Notes: a model not told the origin generated them from the sequence alone. A stretch of DNA of 64,000 bases from HGM04593 sp045647745 (GCA_045647745.1 JAZRMQ010000064.1:1-64000), one strand, 5' to 3'. Counted from the first letter of the stretch, positions 34,110 through 43,608 are shown. Program-made: numbers and translations.

Positions 34110-34141
34110 CTTGCAATGTATTATGTTTTTTAATACATTTG
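34110..34141 (+). promoter_or_regulatory. Capsule locus promoter overlapping a 9-bp inverted repeat
   Basis: CTTG (34110-34113), a 20-bp spacer and TACATTTG (34134-34141) match the -33/-7 pattern with one mismatch. The inverted repeat AATGTATTA/TAATACATT (34115-34123 with 34131-34139, 7-bp centre) fills the spacer and covers the -7 box, a typical position for a repressor site. No long repeats flank the promoter, so an invertible switch of the B. fragilis kind is not evident. Confidence 0.7.
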
Positions 34142-34145
34142 CTTG

Positions 34146-34318
34146 AGGATAGGGGTGTGTGCAGCACACGTTGCAATGCGCCCCACCCTTATTGCTTTTC
34201 AAGCAAAACAACTTTCTAAAAGCGTAAACACTTGATGGTTAATGCATTACACAACCATTAAGGAGCCAGAGGTGTGCCCTTGTGGCAATAACAGCGCAAA
34301 CAGACACTAAAACGAATT
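34146..34318 (+). promoter_or_regulatory. Structured 5' leader of the capsule transcript
   Basis: Untranslated leader of about 170 nt. It contains a stem ATAGGGGTG/CACCCTTAT (34149-34157 with 34184-34192, one G-U) around a small GTGTG/CACAC hairpin (34157-34169), and a second hairpin ATGGTT/AACCAT (34235-34258). An additional 9-bp inverted repeat TTTGCTTGA/TCAAGCAAA (34138-34146 with 34199-34207) encloses the first stem but starts inside the -7 box. UpxY proteins act on such leaders in related species. Confidence 0.5.
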
Positions 34319-34876
34319 GTGGAAAAAGAGAACGCCATTGTTTGGTTTGCAATGAGCGCCCCCTATCGGCGCGAACTCATAGCAAAAGAGTTTCTTGACA
34401 AGAAAGGCATTGAGTGCTTTGTGCCAATGAAGGAGGCACTTGTTGAAAAACGCAACGGCACAAAGGGCCGACAAATGGTTCCAGCAATACACAATCTGAT
34501 TTTCGTCCACACCACAAAAGAGACCATCAAAGCGCTGAAGCAAGGCGTCAATTTCTTGCAATACCGCACTCGCCCCGAGGGCGGCAAAAACACGCCAATC
34601 ATCGTTCCCGACTATCAGATGCAACAATTTATTGCAGTCACGAACGCTCAAAATGAGAGTATCACATATTTACGCCCCGAGGAGGTCGACATTAAAAAGG
34701 GAACAAAAGTGCGCGTTCACGGCGGAATTTTCGACGGCACCGAGGGTTACTTTGTAAAACTTCAAGGCAAGCGCAACCGCAGAGTGGTAATGCTCATCGA
34801 AGGAATCACGGCGGTGGCTTTAACCGAAATAAGCACCGATTTTATCGAAATTATCGACCGGCAACAGTCTCTTTAA
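34319..34876 (+). CDS. UpxY-type NusG-like transcription antiterminator
   Basis: Specialised NusG paralogue that keeps RNA polymerase transcribing through long capsule operons. The 185 residues start at a GTG (VEKENAIVWFAMSAPYRREL). The NGN domain covers about 1-105 and the KOW domain about 125-170 (KGTKVRVHGGIFDGTEGYFV). UpxY homologues are the first gene of Bacteroides capsule loci, as here. No UpxZ (inhibitor of other UpxY proteins) follows; the next gene is the export lipoprotein. The symbol is left blank because several unrelated upxY copies normally exist per genome. Confidence 0.9.
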   Translation: MEKENAIVWFAMSAPYRRELIAKEFLDKKGIECFVPMKEALVEKRNGTKGRQMVPAIHNLIFVHTTKETIKALKQGVNFLQYRTRPEGGKNTPIIVPDYQMQQFIAVTNAQNESITYLRPEEVDIKKGTKVRVHGGIFDGTEGYFVKLQGKRNRRVVMLIEGITAVALTEISTDFIEIIDRQQSL

Positions 34877-34986
34877 GGCGCAAAATAAATTTGTAGTAAA
34901 TTTTATTTACAAATATAATAACACGCACGCGCGAACTGGAGCGAGCGCATACGACAGCGAAACAAAATCAAAAAAAAACATAGAAT

Positions 34987-35760
34987 ATGAAAAAAATTAT
35001 TTCCGCACTGCTGACACTATTATTGTTGGCATCGTGCTCTTCACAAAAGCAAGTCCCCTATTTTCAGGACCTCAACGATGGCGAAAGTGTAAAAATCGCT
35101 ACACCGCAGGACATCAGGCTAAAGGCTGGTGACCAATTCACCATTCACGTCAACAGCAAAGACCCCGAGTTGACCCTTCCACTGAACCTCACTCGTTCGT
35201 CAAACAACACCGGTGGCGAGACACGCTTGGCCTACACCGTTGACGAACGAGGATATATTGATTTTCCCACACTCGGCGAGATATACGTTGAGGGCAAGAC
35301 ACGCGACGAGGTTGCAAAGCACATAAAGAGCATTATTTTAGAGAAAAAACTAGTACTCGACCCCGTTGTTATCGTTGGTTTCTATAACCAGCAAGTATCC
35401 GTAATTGGCGAAGTTGGCAGACCCGGCAAATACAATATCGACAAGGACCGTTTCACTATTCTCGACGCTCTGAGCCTTGCCGGTGACCTCACAATACAGG
35501 GTAAGCGTGAGAACATCACAGTGTTGCGCGAGGAATATGGCACACAGAAAGCCTACACGCTTAACCTAAACGACGCAGCACAACTGCACTCCTCGCCAGC
35601 CTACTATCTGCAGCAGAACGATATTGTATATGTTGAGCCCAACCCCACAAAGGCCAGCCAATCTACGACAAACGGCAACACTGTACGTTCAATATCATTC
35701 TGGTTCTCTGTTACATCATTGGCACTCACTCTCATAACATTCATAAGAGGCTTCAATTAA
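34987..35760 (+). CDS. Polysaccharide export lipoprotein (Wza-like)
   Basis: Outer-membrane export channel component. The 257 residues begin with a lipoprotein signal (MKKIISALLTLLLLASCSS, lipobox LASC), then the Poly_export domain (IRLKAGDQFTIHVNSKDPEL) and an SLBB domain (VSVIGEVGRPGKYNIDKDRF). A C-terminal membrane segment (SFWFSVTSLALTLITFIRG) is usual for the Bacteroidales form. The 110-bp gap before it holds a weak hairpin (ATTTGTA/TACAAAT, 34889-34914). Paired with the Wzc-like kinase 21 bp downstream. Confidence 0.92.
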   Translation: MKKIISALLTLLLLASCSSQKQVPYFQDLNDGESVKIATPQDIRLKAGDQFTIHVNSKDPELTLPLNLTRSSNNTGGETRLAYTVDERGYIDFPTLGEIYVEGKTRDEVAKHIKSIILEKKLVLDPVVIVGFYNQQVSVIGEVGRPGKYNIDKDRFTILDALSLAGDLTIQGKRENITVLREEYGTQKAYTLNLNDAAQLHSSPAYYLQQNDIVYVEPNPTKASQSTTNGNTVRSISFWFSVTSLALTLITFIRGFN

Positions 35761-35781
35761 TCATAAAACCCCACTGAAAAG

Positions 35782-38148
35782 ATGGCAAATAACAAGAAAA
35801 ATAACGACAATGTTATCCCCATCAGGGATTTGATATTCTACTGCCTGAAAAACTGGTATTGGTTTGTTATCTCACTCACCATAGCGTCGGGCATTGCTAT
35901 ATATCAAATAAAATCGACCCCACCAATATATGTTCGTTATGCCGAAGTGCTAATCAAAGAGAGTGAACAAGGTGGAGGCAACGGCACCGGCGGCACATTC
36001 AAAGAGATGAGCAGTTCGCGCACAACCGCCAACGCCGAACACGAGATTACCGCCTTAAAATCGGTAGAGATAATGAAGGAGGCCATCCGTCGCCTTGGTC
36101 TTGAAATAGGGTTTAAAGGCGAAGGACGTTTCTTTAACGGCATCATCTACAAGGACAGACCATTGAAAATCAAGGCTATCGATCTTATCGAGAGCGATGT
36201 TGCAACCTTCACCGCAGTCATAACATCAGACAGCACTGTAACGCTGAAAGATTTTTCATTCAATGGCGAGATTTTGGCCGATGGAGCAATGCAAGCGACA
36301 ATCGGCGAAACAACATTGACCCCTATCGGGCAGATAGCCATTGAAAAGACAGAAGCCTTTGATATGTATCGTAACGCCGATTTATACATTGAAAAGCACA
36401 ATGTCGATATGCTTGCCAACAGCCTTTGCGCAAACCTCAGCGCAGGACTCGCTAAAGAGAATACAAGCGTCATAAGCCTAAGCATCAAGGATGTCTCCAC
36501 CTTCAGAGCCACAGATATTCTCACAGCCATTTTGGATATCTATAACGAAAAATGGGTTGAGGAGAGTAACTATGCTACAATAAAGACAATTGAATTTATT
36601 GGCAAACGTGCCGATGACATTAAGCAGGAGCTTGAGGCCATTGAAAAGGAGATTGCCAAGTTCCGCGGTGACAAAAAGCTTTCAAAGAGCACAACAAGCG
36701 CCTTGGTACAAGAGGCCATCAACGGCAAGGAGCGCGAGCTCATATTATCGCTCAACAATCAGTTGGAGCTTGTAAACTTCATAAAATCATATATGACGCA
36801 GAGTGGTGGTAAAGAGATTATACCTGCAAATACCGGTATCGCTGCCGGCAACGTAGAGACCCTTATCGGCAACTACAATGCCAAACTGCTCGAACGCAAC
36901 AGACTCGTAGCAAACAGTAGCGAGAATCACCCCGTTGTAAAGGACTACGACAAGGACCTTGTGGCAATGTATACAGGCATACAATCGGCCATCGACAGCC
37001 ACATTAAAGACCTTGAGCGACAAATTGCCGACACCAACAAGGAGATTGAGAGCAATAAAACAAGGCTAACCTCTACCACGCACAATGCCAAAGAGTTGCA
37101 GACACTCTTGCGCCAGCAGAAGGTGAAGAATGCGCTCTATCTGTTCCTGTTGCAAAAGCTCGAGGAAACAGAACTTTCAAAAGAGTTCTCGGCATCGAAC
37201 AACCGCATCCTCGTTCACCCTACAGGTATAAACATCCCCGTTGAGCCAATGAAAAAGCCAATCATAATGTTGGCACTCACAATTGGTTTACTCTTGCCCC
37301 TTATCATCATTTTCATTCGTGAAATCACCAACAAGAAGGTGCGTGGCCGTCGCGACCTCGAGGAGATAAACGTGCCGTTCATCGGCGAGATACCGCTCTA
37401 CAAGAGCCGTAACAAGGAGTCGGCTAAAGAGAAGAGAATCATTGTCAAAGGCGGCAGCCGCAACATCATAAACGAAGCGTTCCGCGTAATGCGCACAAAC
37501 TTTGAGTTTATGAACAACAAGGAGAAAGGATGCAATGTCATCATAATAACATCATTCAACCCCGGTAGCGGAAAGACCTTTTTGACAATGAACCTCAGTG
37601 CAGCCATTGCCATCAAGGGTGCAAAAGTTCTTGTCATCGACGGCGACCTGCGCCGCGCATCAGCATCGGAGTATGTGCAAAATACAAAGATCGGCATCAG
37701 CGAATATCTATCGGGAGGCACAAAAAACATCGATGATATAATCACTACCGACACAGGTTACGACAATCTACACATAATCACTGTTGGCACACCGCCACCC
37801 AACCCCACCGAGTTGCTTAACAGCAAACATTTTGAAACACTGATTGCGGCAATGCGCGAACGATACGACTATATATTCATCGATTGTCCGCCCATTGACA
37901 TTGTTGCCGACACGCAGATTATTGAAAAATACTGCGACCGCACACTCTTTGTCATCCGCGCCGGCCTGCTAAATCGCGAGATGCTATATGAACTGCAGGA
38001 TATTTACGACGACAAACGTTTCAAAGGCCTTTCAATGATTTTGAACGGCACACACAGCGGCAGTGGCCGATACGGTTATAGCTATGGTTACAGCTACAGC
38101 TATGGTTACGGCTATGGCTACGGCTATCACTATCACCAGAAAAAGTAA
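35782..38148 (+). CDS. Polysaccharide co-polymerase and tyrosine autokinase (Wzc-like)
   Basis: Controls chain length and export through cyclic tyrosine phosphorylation. The 788 residues have two membrane segments (about 30-50 and 493-512), a large coiled-coil periplasmic loop (from residue 270), and a BY-kinase domain with Walker A SFNPGSGKTFLT (about 591-602), Walker A' VLVIDGDLRRAS and Walker B YIFIDCPPID. The C-terminus is a tyrosine/glycine tail (about 768-784, alternating Y-G and Y-S) that is the expected autophosphorylation cluster. Its stop overlaps the phosphatase start by 1 bp. Confidence 0.94.
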   Translation: MANNKKNNDNVIPIRDLIFYCLKNWYWFVISLTIASGIAIYQIKSTPPIYVRYAEVLIKESEQGGGNGTGGTFKEMSSSRTTANAEHEITALKSVEIMKEAIRRLGLEIGFKGEGRFFNGIIYKDRPLKIKAIDLIESDVATFTAVITSDSTVTLKDFSFNGEILADGAMQATIGETTLTPIGQIAIEKTEAFDMYRNADLYIEKHNVDMLANSLCANLSAGLAKENTSVISLSIKDVSTFRATDILTAILDIYNEKWVEESNYATIKTIEFIGKRADDIKQELEAIEKEIAKFRGDKKLSKSTTSALVQEAINGKERELILSLNNQLELVNFIKSYMTQSGGKEIIPANTGIAAGNVETLIGNYNAKLLERNRLVANSSENHPVVKDYDKDLVAMYTGIQSAIDSHIKDLERQIADTNKEIESNKTRLTSTTHNAKELQTLLRQQKVKNALYLFLLQKLEETELSKEFSASNNRILVHPTGINIPVEPMKKPIIMLALTIGLLLPLIIIFIREITNKKVRGRRDLEEINVPFIGEIPLYKSRNKESAKEKRIIVKGGSRNIINEAFRVMRTNFEFMNNKEKGCNVIIITSFNPGSGKTFLTMNLSAAIAIKGAKVLVIDGDLRRASASEYVQNTKIGISEYLSGGTKNIDDIITTDTGYDNLHIITVGTPPPNPTELLNSKHFETLIAAMRERYDYIFIDCPPIDIVADTQIIEKYCDRTLFVIRAGLLNREMLYELQDIYDDKRFKGLSMILNGTHSGSGRYGYSYGYSYSYGYGYGYGYHYHQKK

Positions 38149-38867
38149 TGTGGCCTTTTGACAGAAAAACAACAATCGCAGCAAGCGATATTCTTGCCGG
38201 CGCCACCGACCACCACTCCCATATTCTTCCCGGGGTAGATGATGGTGTCGAGACTATGGGCGAAGCATTGCGTATTCTTGCCAAATACGAATCATTGGGC
38301 ATACGTTCCCTGTGGCTCACCCCACATATAATGGAGGATATACCCAACTGCCCTCAAAAACTCGCGACACGTTTCAAAGAGTTGAAGAGTGCCTACAACG
38401 GCAAAATCGAGCTACGCATTGCAGCAGAATATATGATAGACAATCATCTGCGCAAACTGCTTGCCGACAACGCCGAGTTGCTACCCATTGGCAACGACGG
38501 GAAATACATCCTTGCGGAGACCTCGTACTACAACTCGCCAATCAAGATGCGCGACACGCTGCAGCAGATAAAATCCAAGGGCTATCACCCACTGCTAGCC
38601 CACCCCGAAAGGTATATGTACCTTGACAACAGCGAATATCAAAAGTTGCACAACGAGGGGGTAAAATTCCAGCTCAACCTTGCCTCTCTTGCCGGAGGAT
38701 ACGGCCCTGTGGTCAAGAAGAAAGCCTTATGGTTACTATCAAACAGCCTTTACAGCGTTGCCGGCAGCGACCTACACAGCGAGGAGAGCATAGATTTTAT
38801 CACAAAGTGCAAATTGAGCAAGGGGAACATTGAGCAAGTTAAACGATTGCTACAGAGCCAACTTTGA
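38148..38867 (+). CDS. CpsB-type PHP-family tyrosine phosphatase
   Basis: Manganese-dependent phosphatase that reverses Wzc-type autophosphorylation. The 239 residues carry the PHP metal motifs TDHHSHILPGVDDG, LTPHIM, LLAHPERY and GSDLHSEES. The ATG shares a base with the Wzc-like stop (TAATG), so the kinase and phosphatase are coupled. Confidence 0.92.
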   Translation: MWPFDRKTTIAASDILAGATDHHSHILPGVDDGVETMGEALRILAKYESLGIRSLWLTPHIMEDIPNCPQKLATRFKELKSAYNGKIELRIAAEYMIDNHLRKLLADNAELLPIGNDGKYILAETSYYNSPIKMRDTLQQIKSKGYHPLLAHPERYMYLDNSEYQKLHNEGVKFQLNLASLAGGYGPVVKKKALWLLSNSLYSVAGSDLHSEESIDFITKCKLSKGNIEQVKRLLQSQL

Positions 38868-38894
38868 CGAATAAAAAATCTCTTTTTCAGATAT

Positions 38895-40040
38895 ATGATT
38901 AAGATTGTCGACAAAAAAGATTGTTGCGGATGCGGTGCTTGCGCTCAACGATGCCCCAGAAAGTGCATCGAGATGAAGCACGACAACGAAGGCTTTGTCT
39001 ACCCTGTCATCGACACCGCGCAATGCACCAACTGCGGACTTTGCAACAGAGTGTGCCCAGTAATTAATCAACAGCCCGAGCAACACCCCGTTGCCACCTA
39101 CGCCGCAACCAACGACAATCAAGCAATCAGAGAAGAGAGTTCTTCGGGTGGAGTGTTTACACAGCTTGCCGAGGCAACCATCAACAACGGCGGTGTTGTC
39201 TTTGGCGCAACATTCAACGAACATTGGGAGGTTGAGCACATCTGTGTCGATAACACAAACGATATAAAAAAACTCCGCGGCAGCAAATATGTACAAAGCA
39301 AGATAGGCAACAATTATTCGGTAGCCGAGAAGCTGCTCAAAGAGGGCAAGGAGGTGCTTTTTAGCGGAACACCCTGCCAAATAGCAGGATTAAAGAGATT
39401 TCTTCGCAAGGAGTACAAGAACCTAAAGACCATCGACATTGTCTGCCACGGCACACCAAGCCCCCGAATATGGAAAAAATACCTCAACGAAATTTGCCGC
39501 GCAAACAACATTGCCACAATCAACGACATACAATTCCGCAACAAGGCCGAGGGGTGGAAAAGATACAGCTTTGTTATAAAATACACCGATAACAATGGTA
39601 ACGAGTGCGAATTCCGCGAAACGCTGGGCAACAACCTGTTTATGAAGTGTTTTCTCAGCGACCTCTGCCTACGCCCCTCGTGTTACAAATGCCCTGCCCG
39701 CAGCGGCAAAAGCGGCAGCGACATTACCCTTGCCGACCTTTGGGGAGCGCAAAACATCTGCCCAGAGATTGACGACGACAAAGGCCTGTCGCTTGTTATA
39801 GTGAGAAAAGAGCAAGAATTCCCACCATTCAGAAAAACCGCAATACCTTACAGCGAAGCACTGAAATACAACCCCTCTATCGAGCGAGATGTGCGCGAGC
39901 CCAAGCGACGCAGAAAATTCTTTCGCAAGGCAAATAAGCACGGCGTTTGCGAGGCAACGCTGCAATGCACAGCAAAAAGCAAATTGTCGATTTTGTGGAA
40001 AAATCTCAAAGCAAGCATTAAGGCACTGCTTAAACGATAG
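38895..40040 (+). CDS. Ferredoxin and F420-dehydrogenase-beta domain protein
   Basis: A 381-residue protein with two 4Fe-4S motifs near the N-terminus (C10-C13-C16-C20P and C44-C47-C50-C54P), then the FrhB/FdhB N- and C-terminal domains (SSSGGVFTQLAEATI, FSGTPCQIAGLKRFL, DIVCHGTPSPRIW, KSGSDITLADLWGA). Such genes are frequent in capsule loci, often beside polysaccharide pyruvyltransferases, and may do a flavin-dependent redox step on a sugar; the substrate is unknown. No pyruvyltransferase is seen in this window. Confidence 0.88.
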   Translation: MIKIVDKKDCCGCGACAQRCPRKCIEMKHDNEGFVYPVIDTAQCTNCGLCNRVCPVINQQPEQHPVATYAATNDNQAIREESSSGGVFTQLAEATINNGGVVFGATFNEHWEVEHICVDNTNDIKKLRGSKYVQSKIGNNYSVAEKLLKEGKEVLFSGTPCQIAGLKRFLRKEYKNLKTIDIVCHGTPSPRIWKKYLNEICRANNIATINDIQFRNKAEGWKRYSFVIKYTDNNGNECEFRETLGNNLFMKCFLSDLCLRPSCYKCPARSGKSGSDITLADLWGAQNICPEIDDDKGLSLVIVRKEQEFPPFRKTAIPYSEALKYNPSIERDVREPKRRRKFFRKANKHGVCEATLQCTAKSKLSILWKNLKASIKALLKR

Positions 40041-40073
40041 AAAAAACGTATACCCGTAAAAACGAATAAGACG

Positions 40074-41015
40074 ATGCAAAAAGAATTAATTGGCGTAATT
40101 GTCCCCGTTTACAAGGTAGAGAAATATATTGCAGAGTGCATAGATAGCATTCTTGCACAGACATATACAAATTTTCGCCTGATACTCGTTGACGACGGCA
40201 CTTCCGACGATGCTGGCAAAATATGCGATGAATACGCGAAAAAAGACCCGCGCATAACCGTTATTCATCAAGAAAACAGCGGTGTCACTCGCGCTCGTGC
40301 TCGCGGCGTTGAAGAGGCAAGCGACTGCGAATTTATAACGTTTGTAGACAGTGATGACACAATAGCTGCAGATTATTTAAAATCGCTATACAATGCCATC
40401 AGCGACAACATTGATATTGTCACAAACGAGGAAAACATTAACACAAAAAGCTTGCACAAAGATAAATATCTTGAGTTCCAATTTATTGGTGGAGCAAACA
40501 CAGCACCTTGGAGCAAACTATTCCGCAAAAATCTCTTTAACGCACACACCTTTGATATTCCCCGTAGCATTGTTGTGGGCGAAGATATGTTAATGAACAT
40601 AAGGCTTGCCTTTGCCAGCCCAAAAGAGAGCATTGCCATAATCAACACACCCGGCCTGTATAATTACAGGCAATGCGATGGCAGTGCAATGCACTCATTC
40701 AAAAGCACCCCCGAATATGAGCAACTGTTTCAAAAGCATTTGGCAGCCTCAATACCAAGCGAAGAGAAAAACCGTTTTTTTAGGCTCACAATAAAGAATC
40801 GCTTAAAGAACTTTAATAAATTCTGGGGTAAAAAATGTTGTGTCAAAGGGATGAAAAAGACGATGTTTTACCAAGAGCTCAAAAGCGATATTGAGGAGAG
40901 CAGATACCCACTATCATCGGTTGAGCGCACGCTGTTTGTCAACGAAAACCCCGTTGTTCGCCTCTTTGCAATCATAGCAAGAGGCATACTTAAACAATTC
41001 TCAAAAAAACAATAA
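40074..41015 (+). CDS. Glycosyltransferase family 2, first copy of a related pair
   Basis: A 313-residue GT-A enzyme: VIVPVYKVEKYIAECIDS at the nucleotide-binding strand, ILVDDGTSDDAGKICDEY, and the metal-binding TFVDSDDT (residues 89-96). The first 96 residues differ at only five places from those of the gene at 43609, while the rest is much less alike. This suggests gene conversion of the catalytic part. The C-terminal region (about 150-300) should set acceptor specificity. Sugar unknown. Confidence 0.9.
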   Translation: MQKELIGVIVPVYKVEKYIAECIDSILAQTYTNFRLILVDDGTSDDAGKICDEYAKKDPRITVIHQENSGVTRARARGVEEASDCEFITFVDSDDTIAADYLKSLYNAISDNIDIVTNEENINTKSLHKDKYLEFQFIGGANTAPWSKLFRKNLFNAHTFDIPRSIVVGEDMLMNIRLAFASPKESIAIINTPGLYNYRQCDGSAMHSFKSTPEYEQLFQKHLAASIPSEEKNRFFRLTIKNRLKNFNKFWGKKCCVKGMKKTMFYQELKSDIEESRYPLSSVERTLFVNENPVVRLFAIIARGILKQFSKKQ

Positions 41016-41020
41016 AGACA

Positions 41021-42571
41021 ATGCAAAAAGAATCAAGAGTGAAGAAAACAATGCTGAATGCAAAAATTAACCTAATATGTTATTTTGCATCATTCATCAC
41101 AGCATTCTTCACCCGCAAGATACTGCTCGACCAACTTGGCGCGGAGTTCATTGGCTTCACCGGCACAATAGGCAGCCTGCTATCATTCCTAAACCTTGCC
41201 GAACTGGGTATTGGAACAGCTATTGGCTATGTACTCTACAAGCCCATTGCCGACGGCGACAAGTTCAAGATAAATGAGATTATCTCGGTCCTTGGTTATC
41301 TCTATCGTATCATCGGACTAAGTATTCTCTCTTTGGGCATAATCGGTTCACTGTTCCTGCCACTGATATTCCCCAACACCGATATTTCGCTTGGTGTAAT
41401 CTATTTTGGATTCTATGCCTACCTTGCGGCTTCGATGATTGGCTACTTTGTAAACTACCGCACTGCACTTCTCGCTGCCGACCAACGCAACTACGTTGTC
41501 ACCGGATATTTCCAAATTACCACCACAAGCAAGGTAATACTGCAAATGGTTCTTGCCATCTATTTTGGCAGTTTCTACATTTACCTTGCAATTGAACTCA
41601 TTGGCGGCATAATCAACGCAATAATCCTTAACTGGAAGATAAACCAAACCTATCCGTGGCTGAAGAGTGAAATAAAATTAGGAAAACAGTTGTTCAAGAA
41701 ATACCCCGAGATTATCAAATACACAAAACAGATTTTCGCCCACAAAGTAGGCGGATTAGTTCAAGGACAACTAACCCCGTTCCTCATCTACTCCTTTGTG
41801 TCACTGCCAATGGTTGCTTTATACACAAACTACACCATTCTAACTCAAAAACTAGAAGGCCTTATCTCGGGCGTCATCAATAGTACCGGTGCCGCCATCG
41901 GTAATCTTATAGCAGAGGGCAACAAAGAGAGAATATTGAAAGTGTTCCGCGAGCTGCTTGCAATCAGAATTTTTGTTGCATCAATAATAGGCATCTGCAT
42001 TTATAAGTTCGCATCACCATTCATTGGAGTGTGGTTAGGCAGTGAATATATCCTAGAAAACGTCACTGTTACAATTATCGCCACTTTTAGCGGACTTGGC
42101 ATTGCACGTGGAGTGCTCGACCAATTTTGCTATGGTTGCGGCCTTTTTGCCGATGTTTGGGCACCTTATGCCGAAAGCCTTATAATGGTGGCATTTGCTG
42201 TTGCCGGCGGATACTTTTATGGGCTGCCGGGCGTGTTATGCGGTCCATTAGTTTCAATCATCGCCATTATATACATTTGGAAGCCCTATTACCTTTTCTC
42301 AAGAGGTTTTAAGCTACCGGTTCTCGAATATTGGAAACTATTTTTCATAAATATTTTAGCGACAGCAGCCTCATTCCTTGTAACGGACTACATCTGTAGC
42401 ACATATATTCAGCCTCATATTCCAGTCGATAATTGGTTTGGCCTTATTGCCAGCGGTGCCATTTATGCAATTATAATAACAGCTGTAACAGCTCTTGCAT
42501 ATTACAGTCTCTCTGCCGGATTTAGAGATTTTTTACACAGGAGTAAACTTCTTAAAAAGATACTCAAATGA
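41021..42571 (+). CDS. Wzx-like oligosaccharide flippase
   Basis: A 516-residue membrane protein with about 12-14 hydrophobic segments in the MATE/polysaccharide-transport fold. The N-terminus (NAKINLICYFASFITAFFTR), GFTGTIGSLLSFLNLAELGI and the mid-protein YKFASPFIGVWLG are typical of Wzx proteins that flip undecaprenyl-linked repeat units. It starts 5 bp after a GT2 gene and overlaps the next gene by 4 bp (ATGA). Confidence 0.9.
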   Translation: MQKESRVKKTMLNAKINLICYFASFITAFFTRKILLDQLGAEFIGFTGTIGSLLSFLNLAELGIGTAIGYVLYKPIADGDKFKINEIISVLGYLYRIIGLSILSLGIIGSLFLPLIFPNTDISLGVIYFGFYAYLAASMIGYFVNYRTALLAADQRNYVVTGYFQITTTSKVILQMVLAIYFGSFYIYLAIELIGGIINAIILNWKINQTYPWLKSEIKLGKQLFKKYPEIIKYTKQIFAHKVGGLVQGQLTPFLIYSFVSLPMVALYTNYTILTQKLEGLISGVINSTGAAIGNLIAEGNKERILKVFRELLAIRIFVASIIGICIYKFASPFIGVWLGSEYILENVTVTIIATFSGLGIARGVLDQFCYGCGLFADVWAPYAESLIMVAFAVAGGYFYGLPGVLCGPLVSIIAIIYIWKPYYLFSRGFKLPVLEYWKLFFINILATAASFLVTDYICSTYIQPHIPVDNWFGLIASGAIYAIIITAVTALAYYSLSAGFRDFLHRSKLLKKILK

Positions 42572-43605
42572 CGCTCGATAGCCTTATAAAGAACATCAGG
42601 TGGAGATTATACAAGGTTTTCCTCAGCAAAAGACTGCGAGATTGGAATAATGTAAAGATGCAGAACAAAAGATTCGGCAAAGGCGAGATAATTTCTCTTG
42701 ACGAATACTCCACTAACGCTACTGAAAAGCGACTCAACGGCAAAAGAGTTGTGTGCATATACGATGGAAAAATAAAAAACGGAGGATTGGCTGACCGATT
42801 AAGAGGCATTGTCTCGGTGTATGAGATTTGCAAAGAGCAAAAGCTTGAACTAAAGATTATATTCACTAGCCCATTTACCCTTTCCGAATTTCTTGAGCCA
42901 AACATCATCGATTGGCGCATCACCAATCAAGAGCTCAACTACAACCCCGCCATCACCGACCTTTGTTACATTGACACCCTCACCGGCAGCGACTACGAAG
43001 GAAAAAAACAAAAACAGTGGTTCCAAAAAGAGTTCAAGAAAAAGCATAACGAGTTCCACGTAAGGACAAATGCCATATTCTCCTACCAAGGAGATTTCAC
43101 AACCCTTTTTAATGAGCTGTTTAAGCCATCGCCACAATTAAAGGCAAGCATAGAGAGAGAGAAAGAGATTTTAGGCACAAAGTACATTAGCACCTCTTTT
43201 CGCTTTATGAATCTACTTGATGATTTTAATGAGACGGTTGAACTGCATAGTAAATTATCAAAGGAGGAACAAAATGAACTGATTGCAAAAAATATCACGC
43301 AATTGCAATTATTGCACAAAAAATATCCAAGCCAGCGCATTTTAGTCAACTCGGATAGTTCTACTTTCTTGCAAAAAGCAGCCAAGCTCGATTATGTTTA
43401 CACCATTCCCGGCAACATCACACACATCGACGGCAAGAACAGCAACAATGAATATGAAGCCTACGAAAAGACATTTCTCGACTTCTTTATGATAGCAAAC
43501 GCCGACAAGATTTATCTCTTGCGCACCGGGCAAATGTACAACAGCGGCTACCCTCTTGCTGCATCAAAGATATATGGCAAGCCATTTGAACGAATAGAAT
43601 TTTAA
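42568..43605 (+). CDS. Unassigned protein, possible fucosyltransferase-like enzyme
   Basis: A 345-residue protein I cannot place with certainty. The motif NGGLADRLRGIVS (residues 71-83) resembles the nucleotide-binding loop (G-G-L-x-D-R-L) of NodZ/O-fucosyltransferase-type GT-B enzymes. The C-terminal part (ADKIYLLRTGQMYNSGYPLAA) also fits a GT-B donor site, like the S/T-G-F/Y-S loops of that clan. It overlaps the flippase stop by 4 bp. A role as a glycosyltransferase is likely from context, but the sugar is unknown. Confidence 0.6.
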   Translation: MTLDSLIKNIRWRLYKVFLSKRLRDWNNVKMQNKRFGKGEIISLDEYSTNATEKRLNGKRVVCIYDGKIKNGGLADRLRGIVSVYEICKEQKLELKIIFTSPFTLSEFLEPNIIDWRITNQELNYNPAITDLCYIDTLTGSDYEGKKQKQWFQKEFKKKHNEFHVRTNAIFSYQGDFTTLFNELFKPSPQLKASIEREKEILGTKYISTSFRFMNLLDDFNETVELHSKLSKEEQNELIAKNITQLQLLHKKYPSQRILVNSDSSTFLQKAAKLDYVYTIPGNITHIDGKNSNNEYEAYEKTFLDFFMIANADKIYLLRTGQMYNSGYPLAASKIYGKPFERIEF

Positions 43606-43608
43606 GCA

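Noticed and set aside
34050..34320. Invertible capsule promoter
   Set aside because: The inverted repeats seen are 9 bp and overlap the promoter itself instead of flanking it; no long flanking repeats or recombinase gene are near.
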